A DNA stretch of 9,810 nucleotides from DAOVRL01 sp023128595 (GTDB lineage: Bacteria; Planctomycetota; Phycisphaerae; Sedimentisphaerales; Anaerobacaceae): the NCBI GenBank assembly GCA_030628155.1, contig DAOVRL010000165.1:1-9810 (forward strand). Reading direction: 5' to 3'. This document shows, one piece after another, positions 1 through 6,997 of the stretch. The position numbers and the translations under genes were made by a program. The notes below the pieces were generated by a model that made no database searches, was not told where the DNA came from, and worked only from the letters and a program-made list of their open reading frames with translations. The stretch's first letter is position 1. Each line of letters begins with the position of its first letter.

Positions 1-303
1 TACATCGATTTGGCCCCCTGCCCTTACGCGGTGTAGGTCGAAGCCGCGGTGGTCCCGCCCCCGCCTTTCGTTTCGATGCACATTGCCTATCTTGAACCCT
101 TTCAAACGTACTTGATCATCGACCCACAACCATTCTCGTGGTAAAAGGCGATGCTTTAATATTAAGGCATCGACCGGTGTGCCAGAAAAAACCTTAGGAA
201 AAAATAAAAATGCTATATTGATTGTAAGTCCTGTGGTATTAGTTGTTTAGCGTTAGGCCGTCATGGCAGACCAATTTCTCCCTGGTATCTTGATCAAAGG
301 GTA
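1..303. other. No confident gene; open frame running off the left edge
   Basis: I see no gene here that I can defend. On the minus strand one frame stays open from position 246 to the window edge (82 codons, after an in-frame TAA at 249-247), with an AT-rich first third and a GC-rich remainder reading roughly LPREWLWVDDQVRLKGFK. It has no ATG and no SD site, and I do not recognise it. It could be the start of a gene lying left of the window or chance. The plus strand has a stop in all three frames within about 120 bp, so no long gene enters from the left on that strand. Confidence 0.3.
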
Positions 304-399
304 CCACGCTCAAACTTTGTTTGGGCGTGGACGCAAGCACCCTGACCGAGTGCCACGCGCAAACGGCCGAGTGCCACGCTCAAACTTTGTTTGGGCGTG
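304..399. repeat. Duplicated hairpin repeat (REP-like)
   Basis: The 26-bp sequence CCACGCTCAAACTTTGTTTG + GGCGTG occurs at 304-329 and again, identically, at 374-399. In the first copy CCACGCTCAAAC (304-315) pairs with GTTTGGGCGTGG (319-330) as a 12-bp stem with one G-T pair and a TTT loop. Between the two copies lies a degenerate partial copy: 'ccgagtgccacgc-caaac' is found at 346-364 and again at 367-385, so the block looks like a repeat that duplicated locally. Exact internal duplication plus dyad symmetry in a gene-free stretch is typical of dispersed REP-like elements. No T-run follows, so a terminator role is not supported. Confidence 0.7.
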
Positions 400-527
400 T
401 CTCTACGTGGATATATGCGGCAATATCCAGTTTCCAAAGCCCTGAGCCTCGTTGCTTGAGATCGTTCTGTAGCGAAGCCTTGATCGAGAAATACGCGATT
501 CGAGGTGCGGGGCGGGGCCCAGAGGGG

Positions 528-1169
528 TTATCTCATAATCCAGCGATTTGCTTTGTAAACCAGGTTTGCGTCGGACCTTAGAGCTGGGTCGCCTTCGAGG
601 GCGTAGGTCAGTTCCAGCGTTTTTCTCAGGTAAACCTTGAGGGGGCTGCCATCCTTGTCCTTAGCGATGGGGTGGTTGACGGCGGCGGTTTCGTTGCTCA
701 GGCCGGTTATGAACAGCTTGATTATTGTGGCTTTTGCGTCGAAATCAGGCCAGATGACGGCGATATCCTTGGTGTTGTCCTCGCCCTGGAGGACTTTGTT
801 GCCGGCTTTTTGGAGCGATTCGAGGAACGGATACGTGGTCTGGTAGCGTTTCTTTATGTTCTGAAAGACGGCCGGTGTAACGCCTTTGCCGGCGGGTGTG
901 ATCTCGAAGGTGTTGGTCATAAGGTCGCATTTTGGATAGAAATCGACGTCTCGGCCGGTGTTGTTGGTGATAGTTATCAGCGAGTACCAGAAGCGTTTCG
1001 CCTTGTTTTCGGCGGCGGTGCGCAGGAGAATCTGCTGCGGATGTGTAAATTTCGTATTGACGGTCCATTGGCCCGGTCGAGGCACAATGGCCGGCTCAGG
1101 AGCGGCTGCCCAACAGACACAAACCGCCACGCTCAGGAAAGCGAGAACGATACATGCAAACCCTCTCAT
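528..1169 (-). CDS. Small secreted protein of unknown function
   Basis: This encodes 213 residues that I cannot assign to a family. The N-terminus MRGFACIVLAFLSVAVCVCW is a signal peptide: a short positive end, a long hydrophobic core, then a likely cleavage after the AAA at about 21-23. Export is therefore likely. The mature part is mixed alpha/beta in character, with 'WYSLITITNNTGRDVDFYP' in the first third reminiscent of secreted beta-sandwich proteins that describe 'tension between attributes', but this is only an impression. The start is the ATG at 1169: an SD-like AAGGGGTGAT sits 4 bp upstream. A TTG six codons further up (1187) would lie on the other side of that SD and is disfavoured. 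It is transcribed alone, downstream of and in the same direction as the beta-helix gene, with its own candidate promoter and leader hairpin. Confidence 0.75.
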   Translation of the reverse strand: MRGFACIVLAFLSVAVCVCWAAAPEPAIVPRPGQWTVNTKFTHPQQILLRTAAENKAKRFWYSLITITNNTGRDVDFYPKCDLMTNTFEITPAGKGVTPAVFQNIKKRYQTTYPFLESLQKAGNKVLQGEDNTKDIAVIWPDFDAKATIIKLFITGLSNETAAVNHPIAKDKDGSPLKVYLRKTLELTYALEGDPALRSDANLVYKANRWIMR

Positions 1170-1209
1170 TATATCACCCCTTGCCAAAAACAGATTCTCA
1201 AGTATTTAG

Positions 1210-1228
1210 CCTGCGGTTTCACCGCAGG
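1210..1228. repeat. Perfect palindrome in the leader of the secreted-protein gene
   Basis: CCTGCGGT (1210-1217), TTC, ACCGCAGG (1221-1228) is a perfect 8-bp inverted repeat with a 3-nt loop. On the minus strand it would form a stem in the 5' untranslated leader, about 40 bp before the ATG at 1169 and about 10 nt after the predicted transcription start. The sequence resembles short dispersed bacterial palindromes, so it may be a repeat element rather than a dedicated regulator. No U-run follows on either strand. Confidence 0.6.
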
Positions 1229-1244
1229 TCCTGCCTCAAATCCT

Positions 1245-1273
1245 ATTGTACCCGAAAGGCATCCGGTAGCCAA
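1245..1273 (-). promoter_or_regulatory. Candidate sigma70-type promoter for the secreted-protein gene
   Basis: Read on the minus strand: -35 TTGGCT (1273-1268), a 17-bp spacer, -10 TACAAT (1250-1245). The -10 matches the consensus at five of six positions and the -35 at four of six. The predicted start near 1238 gives a leader of about 70 nt that contains the palindrome at 1210-1228. The match is by eye only. Confidence 0.45.
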
Positions 1274-1412
1274 GAATATTTTGCACGTTATTTTAGTAGT
1301 TTCGGCAGGTGCTGGTGCGTTTGTTTGGTAAATCTGGGGAGTTTTCCGGTATTTGCAAGGCGGTGTCCAACTGCCGGGAGGGCCGGGGAGGGCGATTTCG
1401 GCCAGAGTTCTC

Positions 1413-1710
1413 TTACCTTACGCCGCCGGTTTCTCTTGTCGTGAAGGTCCAAGCGCCACCGATGGTGGTTGCCCCACTGCGATTGCGTTCGTCGATACGC
1501 CAATAGTACGTCCGGTTGTAGTCAAGTGTGCCCGGCTCAAAGGTTGTCCCTGTCTGGTTGCCCTGGAAAATGCCCGGGCTCTCAATGCCGAAGTACACAT
1601 CGTGAGACAACGCCCCGGCACCCGGCGTCCAGCTTAGAATAGGCTCGAACCTTATACCTACGGAGCCGTCGGGCGGATTAGGATTACTTGTCCGGCCCGT
1701 CGGTCTTGGG
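1413..1710 (-). pseudogene. Out-of-frame C-terminal Ig/Fn3-like domain of the beta-helix protein
   Basis: This segment encodes the last ~95 residues of the upstream beta-helix/dockerin gene but in a different frame. It starts around 'TSNPNPPDGSVG' and runs through LSWTPGAGALSHDVYFG, 'GTTFEPGTLDY', 'TYYWRIDE' and 'GAWTFTT' to a TAA at 1415-1413. The pattern is a compact beta-sandwich (Ig/Fn3-like) module that in planctomycete secreted proteins commonly sits beside other secreted modules. It has no start codon or SD site of its own, since upstream of about 1710 this frame is only a shadow of the main gene. A one-base loss (or two-base gain) near 1685-1720 would separate the frames; the four-base run at 1708-1711 is the obvious candidate. 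It is either a real mutation that truncates the protein or a base-calling error. Confidence 0.75.
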
Positions 1711-3109
1711 GTATGTCCACGAACCACTGAGCGGCCATGATGGCGAAATCCGTTGCATCGATCTTGCAGTCGCCGTTTATATCTCCTGCGACGATTGTTT
1801 CGCACGGCGGGTGGCCGAAGTATGATTTGCTTGCCTCGCCGGTGCTGCCGTAGGCACCCATATTGATAATTCCGCCGTTGGGGAATGGCTCGTGGCCGAT
1901 GGGATTCATTCGGTTGCCTGCATCGATACAAGCGCTGGTGATATCGTCGATGAGCCAGGTCCGACTGTTGGGGTCCCATCGCCCGGCCCGGGATTTCAGG
2001 TGATAATCACCATCGACCCAGAAGTCGTCGTTTGCATCTTCAGGCGTCCCATTTGGATCCCAATGCCCGGCATCTCCAAAACAAGGATCGGCATCGAGGT
2101 TGCTCCCGTCCCAGTTCAATGTACACCCCGGGTCAATGTCCATCGCTGCTGTTCCTGCCCGAACGGCACTATACGAAATGACGAGTGAAGCCGCTCCAAA
2201 CCCTCCATATCCAAGTGCAATTTCGGGTCCATTGGAGGCTGCATTGTCCCACAGTATGGAATTGACAACCGCTGCATCGCTTGTCAGTAGGTAAATTCCA
2301 CCGCCGTAGCCGGTAGTCGAGTTGCCACAAATCGTGCAATTGCGGATCGCGGATGTGCTCCTGTTACAGTAAATTCCTCCGCCTCCATAAAACACATACG
2401 CAGCGTTGTTGCCCGCAATCACACAGTTAAGGACTGACATGTTATCCTTGTTGCATGCGATGGCACCGCCGCTACCGCCGGCCGTGTTGTGGGTGATGAC
2501 GCAGTTTTCGACTAGTGCAGTGCCGGCGTATGACGAAATTGCACCTCCATTGCCTGCAGCAGTATTGTCCAGCAGATAACAGTTCGTAATGATTGGACTG
2601 CTTTCTGACAGGTACATGGCCCCTCCGTTTGTGGCTACCACCCATGGACCTGGGGTGCGAACTGCCGCATTACCGCGAATTATGCAGTTTCTTATTGTGG
2701 GACTGCTGGAATAGCGGCACCTTATTCCGCCCCCATCGTAAGCGCAACCGTTTGTGATAGTAACGCCCTCCAGAACTGAACTCGCTGCTTCGCCACTATG
2801 GAAATAGAACCCTCGATGAAGTTCATCCTCTGTGCCGTTGCAGTCGAGTACCGTTGCAGCGACGATGTCGAATTCATCTGGATTAGTGCCGCGGACGGTG
2901 ATCACCTTTCCGAGGAAGTCGATGTCTCGGTTGCCGGGGCCGGTGTATGTGCCGGGCTGGACTTCGACGGTATCGCCGTTGTTGGCATCGTCGATAGCGG
3001 CCTGGATGTTGTTGAAGTCGGCGGGGCCGTCGTCGTCAACGCTGATTGTTCTTGCCCGGCAGGGGATGGCTGTTAGCAGGACAACGAGAATATAGACCGC
3101 ATTTTTCAT
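1658..3109 (-). CDS. Secreted parallel beta-helix protein with dockerin-like repeat
   Basis: The product has 483 residues as read. Residues 1-19 (MKNAVYILVVLLTAIPCRA) are a signal peptide. At 20-56 comes the usual entry to secreted beta-helices, with 'ISVDDDGPADFNNIQAAID' and 'GDTVEVQPGTYTG'. From about 85 to 330 there are repeated rungs of the form 'GGGI...S.P.I.NC.I..N.A', characteristic of a right-handed parallel beta-helix (pectate-lyase-like fold). A linker follows with 'IDAGN' and 'INMGAYGSTGEAS', then at 442-463 a single dockerin-type calcium loop, GDINGDCKIDATDFAIMAAQW. The last ~15 residues before TAA are probably frameshifted and not native. The start is the ATG at 3109, with GGAGG 8 bp upstream; an ORF from 3202 would place a non-signal stretch before the signal peptide. 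The likely role is binding or degrading polysaccharide outside the cell; no catalytic residues can be assigned. It is divergent from mgtE. Confidence 0.85.
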   Translation of the reverse strand: MKNAVYILVVLLTAIPCRARTISVDDDGPADFNNIQAAIDDANNGDTVEVQPGTYTGPGNRDIDFLGKVITVRGTNPDEFDIVAATVLDCNGTEDELHRGFYFHSGEAASSVLEGVTITNGCAYDGGGIRCRYSSSPTIRNCIIRGNAAVRTPGPWVVATNGGAMYLSESSPIITNCYLLDNTAAGNGGAISSYAGTALVENCVITHNTAGGSGGAIACNKDNMSVLNCVIAGNNAAYVFYGGGGIYCNRSTSAIRNCTICGNSTTGYGGGIYLLTSDAAVVNSILWDNAASNGPEIALGYGGFGAASLVISYSAVRAGTAAMDIDPGCTLNWDGSNLDADPCFGDAGHWDPNGTPEDANDDFWVDGDYHLKSRAGRWDPNSRTWLIDDITSACIDAGNRMNPIGHEPFPNGGIINMGAYGSTGEASKSYFGHPPCETIVAGDINGDCKIDATDFAIMAAQWFVDIPQDRRAGQVILIRPTAP

Positions 3110-3128
3110 TAGCTCGGCCTCCAGCTTC

Positions 3129-3168
3129 AGTATAGCACAATTGTAGAGCTTCCTGAGCAATTGTCCAA
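3129..3168 (-). promoter_or_regulatory. Candidate promoter(s) for the beta-helix gene
   Basis: Two overlapping options are visible on the minus strand. One is TTGGAC (3168-3163), a 17-bp spacer and TACAAT (3145-3140). The other is an extended -10, TG-C-TATACT, with TATACT at 3134-3129. The first gives a leader of about 25 nt that contains the GGAGG SD at 3122-3118; the second would start almost inside the SD and is less likely. Two CAATTG palindromes, at 3138-3143 and 3158-3163, are exactly 20 bp apart across this promoter and could be operator half-sites. Confidence 0.35.
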
Positions 3169-3278
3169 GGAATTTTTGAGGAAATCTCGCGCCCATCCCC
3201 AAACTGGGCTTGAGGCTGCCAGGCGATTGGTGTTAGGTGAGTGTGGCAGGTGAGAAACACGTGGATTTTGTAAAAGTG

Positions 3279-3307
3279 TTGCCGGGGGGAGGGGATTGGG
3301 TTATTCT
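3279..3307 (+). promoter_or_regulatory. Weak candidate promoter for mgtE
   Basis: TTGCCG (3279-3284), a 17-bp spacer and TATTCT (3302-3307). Each hexamer matches the sigma70 consensus at four of six positions, so support rests mainly on the ideal spacing and position. The spacer is very G-rich (G6 at 3284-3289, G4 at 3291-3294, G3 at 3298-3300). Confidence 0.25.
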
Positions 3308-3348
3308 ATTTGTGGTTTGTGAATCGAATAGAAAATAGCCACAGATAG
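3306..3348 (+). promoter_or_regulatory. Hairpin in the mgtE leader
   Basis: CTATTTGTGG (3306-3315) pairs with CCACAGATAG (3339-3348) as a 10-bp stem with one G-U pair and a 23-nt loop. The 3' arm ends 24 bp before the mgtE ATG. It is too small to be an M-box (ykoK) Mg2+ riboswitch, which is normally much longer, and I see no M-box-like sequence. It may still influence translation of mgtE, or be chance. Confidence 0.35.
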
Positions 3349-3372
3349 TCTGAGAGTTATGAGCGTGATTTG

Positions 3373-4740
3373 ATGGCGGACGGTCAGAGACAATTGGTGC
3401 GAAAGATTGGGGCATTGCTCGAATCTGGTGATACGTCCGCGCTGAAAAAGCTGCTTGGCGAGCACCGGAGTAGTAACGTGGCCGAGGTTGTCGAGCTTGT
3501 CGGTAACGAGGAGCGGCGGATAATCTTCGACGTTCTGGACAAGCCGACGTCGGCTGAGGTCCTGGAGAAGGTCAACGAGGCCACACGGGCGGAGATGTTC
3601 GATCTGCTCGCAAAGCACGAGATAAAGGGCATTATCTCGGAGCTTGACCACGATGACGTGGCCGATCTGTTGGCGGAGCTGCCGGTAGAAGAGAGGGCTG
3701 AGCTTTTGGAGAGTATTCCGCCTGCGGAATTGGCAGAGATCAAGGAATTGATGCGGTACTCCGAGGACTCGGCGGGCGGGATTATGGACCCTCTCGTAAT
3801 TAGTGTTCCTGAGGATGCGACGGTAGGCGAGGCGGTGAACGAGATTCGTGCGGCGGAGATTGATGAGGATTTCTTTTGCGTTTATGTGGCGGATAAGGGC
3901 GGACGGTTTCTTGGTGACGTTCGTGTCCGGTTTTTGCTGACTCGCCCGGAGAGTACGAAGATACGCGATTTGACCGATACCGACACCGTCTATGTCACCG
4001 TTGATATGGACCAGGAGGAGGTTCGCAACATATTCAGCAAGAACGACCTGATTGTTGCTCCGGTACTTGACCAGGCCCACAATCTTGTGGGTCGGATTAC
4101 GGCGGACCGAGTTATCGAGGTAGCCGAGGAAGAGGCCGCTGAGGACTTATACACAATGGCAGGGACCGATCCCGACGAGCTTGACGATGTCTCTGTCTTG
4201 CACGCGGCCCGCGTAAGAATGACCTGGCTTTTGCCGTGCCTTATCGGGACAGGAATAACGGCTTTGGTTATGATGTTCTTCAAAGGCCATAACCCAGTGA
4301 TATATGTGGCGGCGGTAGCGTTTGTACCGATGATCGCGGCCATCAGCGGCAACGCAGGTTTGCAGACTTCTGCTATAGTCGTTTCGGGATTGGCGACGGG
4401 TCACTTGGTGGCTTTGAGATTGAGCCAGGTTTTCAATCGCGAGGTGCGAATCGCCCTTCTTGTGGCCTTGAGCTGCGGAGTATTGGGTGGTTTAGCCTGC
4501 GCGATTCTGCTTAACTCGGGGACTGCCGAAGCCAGTGTTGAACCTCTGCGGCTTGTTTTTGCGTTCGGGACGGCGATGTTCTCGGCGATAATGGTTGCGA
4601 CGACGTTAGGCTTGTTTTTGCCGTTTTTGTTTCGGAGTGTTGGGATAGACCCGGCCATAAGCTCCGGACCGCTGGTTACGACCGCGAACGATTCGATTAG
4701 CGTGGCGATCTACATGATGCTTACCCTGCTGCTTCAATAA
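3373..4740 (+). CDS. mgtE: Magnesium transporter MgtE
   Basis: The 455-residue product has the full MgtE layout and usual length. Residues about 30-130 form the superhelical MgtE_N domain ('LDHDDVADLLAELP'). 'SAGGIMDP' near 133-140 leads into a pair of CBS domains (about 138-195 and 200-258), followed by the connecting plug helix. Five membrane segments follow from about 284 to the end, with the conserved 'GNAGLQTSAI' in the second and 'DPAISSGPLVTTANDS' near the last. The Asp at about 440 is the equivalent of the pore Mg2+-binding Asp. In known MgtE proteins the cytosolic N and CBS domains bind Mg2+ and close the channel when Mg2+ is high. I chose the ATG at 3373; a TTG directly before it (3370) is possible. 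The SD is weak. The stop is 13 bp before the Zn-ribbon gene, so they are probably co-transcribed. Confidence 0.96.
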   Translation: MADGQRQLVRKIGALLESGDTSALKKLLGEHRSSNVAEVVELVGNEERRIIFDVLDKPTSAEVLEKVNEATRAEMFDLLAKHEIKGIISELDHDDVADLLAELPVEERAELLESIPPAELAEIKELMRYSEDSAGGIMDPLVISVPEDATVGEAVNEIRAAEIDEDFFCVYVADKGGRFLGDVRVRFLLTRPESTKIRDLTDTDTVYVTVDMDQEEVRNIFSKNDLIVAPVLDQAHNLVGRITADRVIEVAEEEAAEDLYTMAGTDPDELDDVSVLHAARVRMTWLLPCLIGTGITALVMMFFKGHNPVIYVAAVAFVPMIAAISGNAGLQTSAIVVSGLATGHLVALRLSQVFNREVRIALLVALSCGVLGGLACAILLNSGTAEASVEPLRLVFAFGTAMFSAIMVATTLGLFLPFLFRSVGIDPAISSGPLVTTANDSISVAIYMMLTLLLQ

Positions 4741-4753
4741 AGGAGGCCAAATT

Positions 4754-4963
4754 GTGGATGGGCTCAATTATACGTGTCCGAAATGCAAGAACACGCAGTA
4801 CGAAGTGGGTGAATTTCGTGCTGCGGGTGGTTTTCTCAGCAAGGTCTTCGATGTGCAGTCCAAGCGCTTTACCACCGTTACCTGCACTCGCTGCCAGTAC
4901 ACGGAGATATACCGGACTTCCTCGAGTAAGCTCGGAAACGTCTTCGATTTCTTCACAAACTGA
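4754..4963 (+). CDS. Small Zn-ribbon protein (DUF2082/COG3478 type)
   Basis: A 69-residue protein. Two Cys pairs, CPKC at 8-11 and CTRC at 44-47, make a zinc ribbon. Between them is the family-like stretch 'EVGEFRAAGGFLSKVFD', and the C-terminus reads 'YTEIYRTSSSKLGNVFDFF'. From memory this matches the family described as predicted nucleic-acid-binding Zn-ribbon proteins; its function is not known. The start is GTG at 4754, with AGGAGG at 4741-4746 7 bp upstream; the SD begins right after the mgtE stop, so translation of the two genes is probably coupled. A link with magnesium transport is not established: the pair may share only a promoter. Confidence 0.88.
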   Translation: MDGLNYTCPKCKNTQYEVGEFRAAGGFLSKVFDVQSKRFTTVTCTRCQYTEIYRTSSSKLGNVFDFFTN

Positions 4964-5573
4964 TCACCCCGCCCGCTTGAGCCTCGCCAGGGCGAAAGGT
5001 CCTAAAATCGGCTGCCCTCTCAACATTGCTCGCACCGGTTAGCCGCCGATATTCTGCACGGGATCACAATTAAAGCACAAGGGCTGAACGACCGATAGTA
5101 AACAATGGTCCGGGACAGTATTGAAGTTGACAGCCAAAGGAAGGTCGAGAAGCTGTAATGGGACATTGGTGTTCGAGGGTGATTTGAAGTAACAACAAGT
5201 ATGGGCGGCGGTGAAACGAAGATGAGAAATCCGTTCAAGAGAAGACGAATAATTAAGTTCAAGCACAAAGTGGCCAGTCAGATTGATTGCCACAAATGGG
5301 CGAGCAAAATGGAAACGCAGCGTCTTGTCTCAAGCAAGTCGTGTATAAAATTAGTTCCGAAAGCGGTTCCGAAAGCAGTGGAGTAGGCAGGGGCGGCGAT
5401 GTGATTTGCATTTCGCAGATTCGTTGGGGTGATTTCCAGCGGCAATTTCTTGTGTTTTTTCCTTCCATATTGGGCGTTTCGGGCGTCAGCGCATCGTGAT
5501 CTCTCGAAACAGGTTCGCCCGGTGACAGGGCAGGCAGGATGAGGGTGATGGGGCGAGTCTTTTTGTTGGTGCT
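4964..5573. other. Gene-free gap between convergent units
   Basis: I find no convincing gene, RNA or terminator in these 610 bp. The best open frame is at 5222-5386 (+), 54 residues starting MRNPFKRRRIIKFKHK, with a possible GGTGA 7 bp upstream. It is very basic, has no recognisable domain and ends in a repeat VPKAVPKAV caused by a 12-bp tandem duplication (GTTCCGAAAGCG/A at 5354-5365 and 5366-5377). I regard it as unproven. An open frame on the minus strand across 5039-5293 is Cys- and Leu-rich without any SD and looks like chance. Confidence 0.5.
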
Positions 5574-6005
5574 TTATTTGTTGAGGTTTCTGGCGATATA
5601 GTATCGAAGCTGACACTTGCAGAAAGTCTTGCCCATAAACGAAAATCTGTACTCGCACGGGAACCGATTTTCCGGTGAGCATTCGATTATCTTGCCCTCA
5701 CCAACATTCTTGACCTTGCAAAGCTTTTGGAATCCCGATTTGAAACATTCGAAATCTTTCGCACATTTCATCGAGCGGATTATCTGTTCTATCTGTTCAG
5801 TATGGTTTGCCTGCTCAGTCTTTTGTGCGTTCTCTCTGCGTTGCGCCTGTTCTGTCTGTTCTGCCTGGTTTGTTTGCTGCTGATGTTCGTGTGAAGTGCT
5901 TGCGTCTGTGGGTTGTGCGGTGTGGGGTTTTTGGGGGACCCATACTCCCTGGAAGATTGCTGAGAAATCCTTTTGCAGTCCGGTTCTCTGTTTAGGTTTT
6001 GGCAT
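5574..6005 (-). CDS. Small Cys-rich protein coupled to ParA
   Basis: A 143-residue protein not recognised as a named family. It has three parts. Residues 1-24 are basic then hydrophobic (MPKPKQRTGLQKDFSAIFQG, then VWVP). Residues about 25-75 are a hydrophilic low-complexity linker rich in Gln, Glu and Thr ('QAEQTEQAQ', 'HTEQIEQ'). Residues 78-143 hold seven Cys, at about 81, 87, 96, 109, 117, 129 and 131, ending 'FCKCQLRYYIARNLNK'; the spacing suggests metal binding or disulfides. There is no signal peptide, so a cytosolic metal-binding role is more likely. The ATG at 6005 lies inside the parA 3' end (14-bp overlap) with GGAGG at 6016-6012, so it is translated together with parA. ParA ATPases are often activated by partners with basic N-terminal peptides; this protein is the natural candidate, but it has none of the features of ParB. 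Confidence 0.8.
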   Translation of the reverse strand: MPKPKQRTGLQKDFSAIFQGVWVPQKPHTAQPTDASTSHEHQQQTNQAEQTEQAQRRENAQKTEQANHTEQIEQIIRSMKCAKDFECFKSGFQKLCKVKNVGEGKIIECSPENRFPCEYRFSFMGKTFCKCQLRYYIARNLNK

Positions 6006-6789
6006 TGCCTACCTCCTCTGCCCAGACTGGGTCGGCGAGTATTTCCCGGACCAGAGACCTGTAGTCGTCGGCGCCTCTGCTTTCGGGCGCGTATGTGAGG
6101 ATGGACTCGCCGGCACTTGGGGCCTCGGCCAATCGTATCGTTTTGTGAATAACCGTATTAAAGACCAGGTCGCCGAAGAATCCTCGCATTTTCTGCTGGA
6201 TCTGTTTGCTGAAGATAGTTCCGTCTTCGATGAAGGTCAGCAGCAGCCCGAGGATTTCCGACGAACAGGGATGGAATCGCTCTCTGATGATGCGGACGGT
6301 CTCGAGTAATCGCTTGAGCCCTTCCAGTGCGAAGTAATGCACCTGGACAGGGACGACGACATCGCTGCTGGCGACCAGCGCATTGAGCGTCAGGATGCCG
6401 AGCGCCGGCGGCGAGTCGATAATGCACACGTCGTACCTGTCACGCAGCGCCCTTAGCTTTGTAGCGAGGACCAGCTCCTTTCCGAGTACGCCGCCAAGCT
6501 CCAGCTCGGCCCCCGCCAGCAGGACATTGCAGGGAGCAAGGTCGAGCCACTCGATCTTTGTGTTCAGTATGATACTTGCGAAGGGGGCCTCTAAATCGGT
6601 CAGGACGTCATAAACGGTTCGATGGATGTTGTCGGGGTCGATGCCTAAGCCTATACTGGCGTGCCCCTGTGGGTCGAGGTCAACTAAGAGGACGCGATGG
6701 CCGCCGGTTGCAAAGGCTGCTGCGGTGTTTATGGCAGTGGTTGTCTTGCCACAGCCGCCTTTCTGATTTATCATTGCTATTGTTCTCAT
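5992..6789 (-). CDS. parA: ParA/Soj-type partition or positioning ATPase
   Basis: A 265-residue deviant Walker ATPase of the short, HTH-less ParA type. The deviant Walker A KGGCGKTT is at 10-17 (signature Lys10, P-loop Lys15), the 'VDLDPQG' switch at 36-42 and Walker B 'VCIIDSPP' at 121-128. The C-terminal 'IRLAEAPSAGESI' and 'SRGADDYRSL' blocks are typical of chromosomal ParA/Soj proteins. These proteins dimerise with ATP on the nucleoid and release it when a partner stimulates hydrolysis, thereby moving DNA or other cargo. The start is ATG at 6789, with AAGGA 5 bp upstream. No ParB is adjacent; instead the overlapping downstream gene encodes a small Cys-rich protein. A strong promoter at 6998-7026 gives a leader of about 200 nt. 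The name refers to the family: a cargo other than DNA is possible. Confidence 0.93.
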   Translation of the reverse strand: MRTIAMINQKGGCGKTTTAINTAAAFATGGHRVLLVDLDPQGHASIGLGIDPDNIHRTVYDVLTDLEAPFASIILNTKIEWLDLAPCNVLLAGAELELGGVLGKELVLATKLRALRDRYDVCIIDSPPALGILTLNALVASSDVVVPVQVHYFALEGLKRLLETVRIIRERFHPCSSEILGLLLTFIEDGTIFSKQIQQKMRGFFGDLVFNTVIHKTIRLAEAPSAGESILTYAPESRGADDYRSLVREILADPVWAEEVGNAKT

Positions 6790-6990
6790 CTATGTCCTTT
6801 TGCCCTGCGCCGATTCATATAGCTGTTTTTCGGCATTGGGGCTTTGTTGCTTTAGATTATCTGGCTGTCCGGTTCGCCCATCTTTTTGGCGGTCTCGACC
6901 GCTCAGCAAGGCAGGCTTATACCGGCCAAACCCCACAGAAATCAGAAGAAACTTCCTCAATGCCCCTCCGTGGGCCGGTTTATATCCGGA
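6790..6990 (-). other. Long 5' leader of parA
   Basis: If transcription starts near 6991, as the promoter predicts, parA has an unusually long untranslated leader of about 200 nt. It contains a small hairpin, GCGGT-CGAG-ACCGC (6902-6889 on the minus strand), followed by an A-rich stretch. I recognise no riboswitch class. The open frames across it lack SD sites, so it is not likely coding. Confidence 0.4.
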
Positions 6991-6997
6991 CTTATAA

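Noticed and set aside
304..399. CRISPR array from the repeated 26-bp units
   Set aside because: Only two copies, the spacer itself contains a degenerate copy of the repeat, and no cas gene is present.
672..1331. Long plus-strand open frame of 219 codons across the secreted-protein gene
   Set aside because: The opposite strand has a signal peptide, SD and promoter in the right places; this frame has none of these and is a shadow.
3231..3256. Terminator or operator between the divergent beta-helix and mgtE genes
   Set aside because: Only a 6-bp inverted match (CTGCCA/TGGCAG) with a long loop and no T-run.
3284..3300. G-quadruplex in the mgtE promoter spacer (G6, G4, G3)
   Set aside because: Only three separated G-runs; a fourth run would require splitting G6 without a loop.
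3301..4080. 259-codon minus-strand open frame across mgtE
   Set aside because: It lies antisense to an unmistakable MgtE; arises from codon bias of the real gene.
5222..5386. Basic 54-residue ORF as a possible small gene
   Set aside because: Weak SD, no recognised domain, and the end consists of a 12-bp tandem duplication; kept only as a remark in the gap description.
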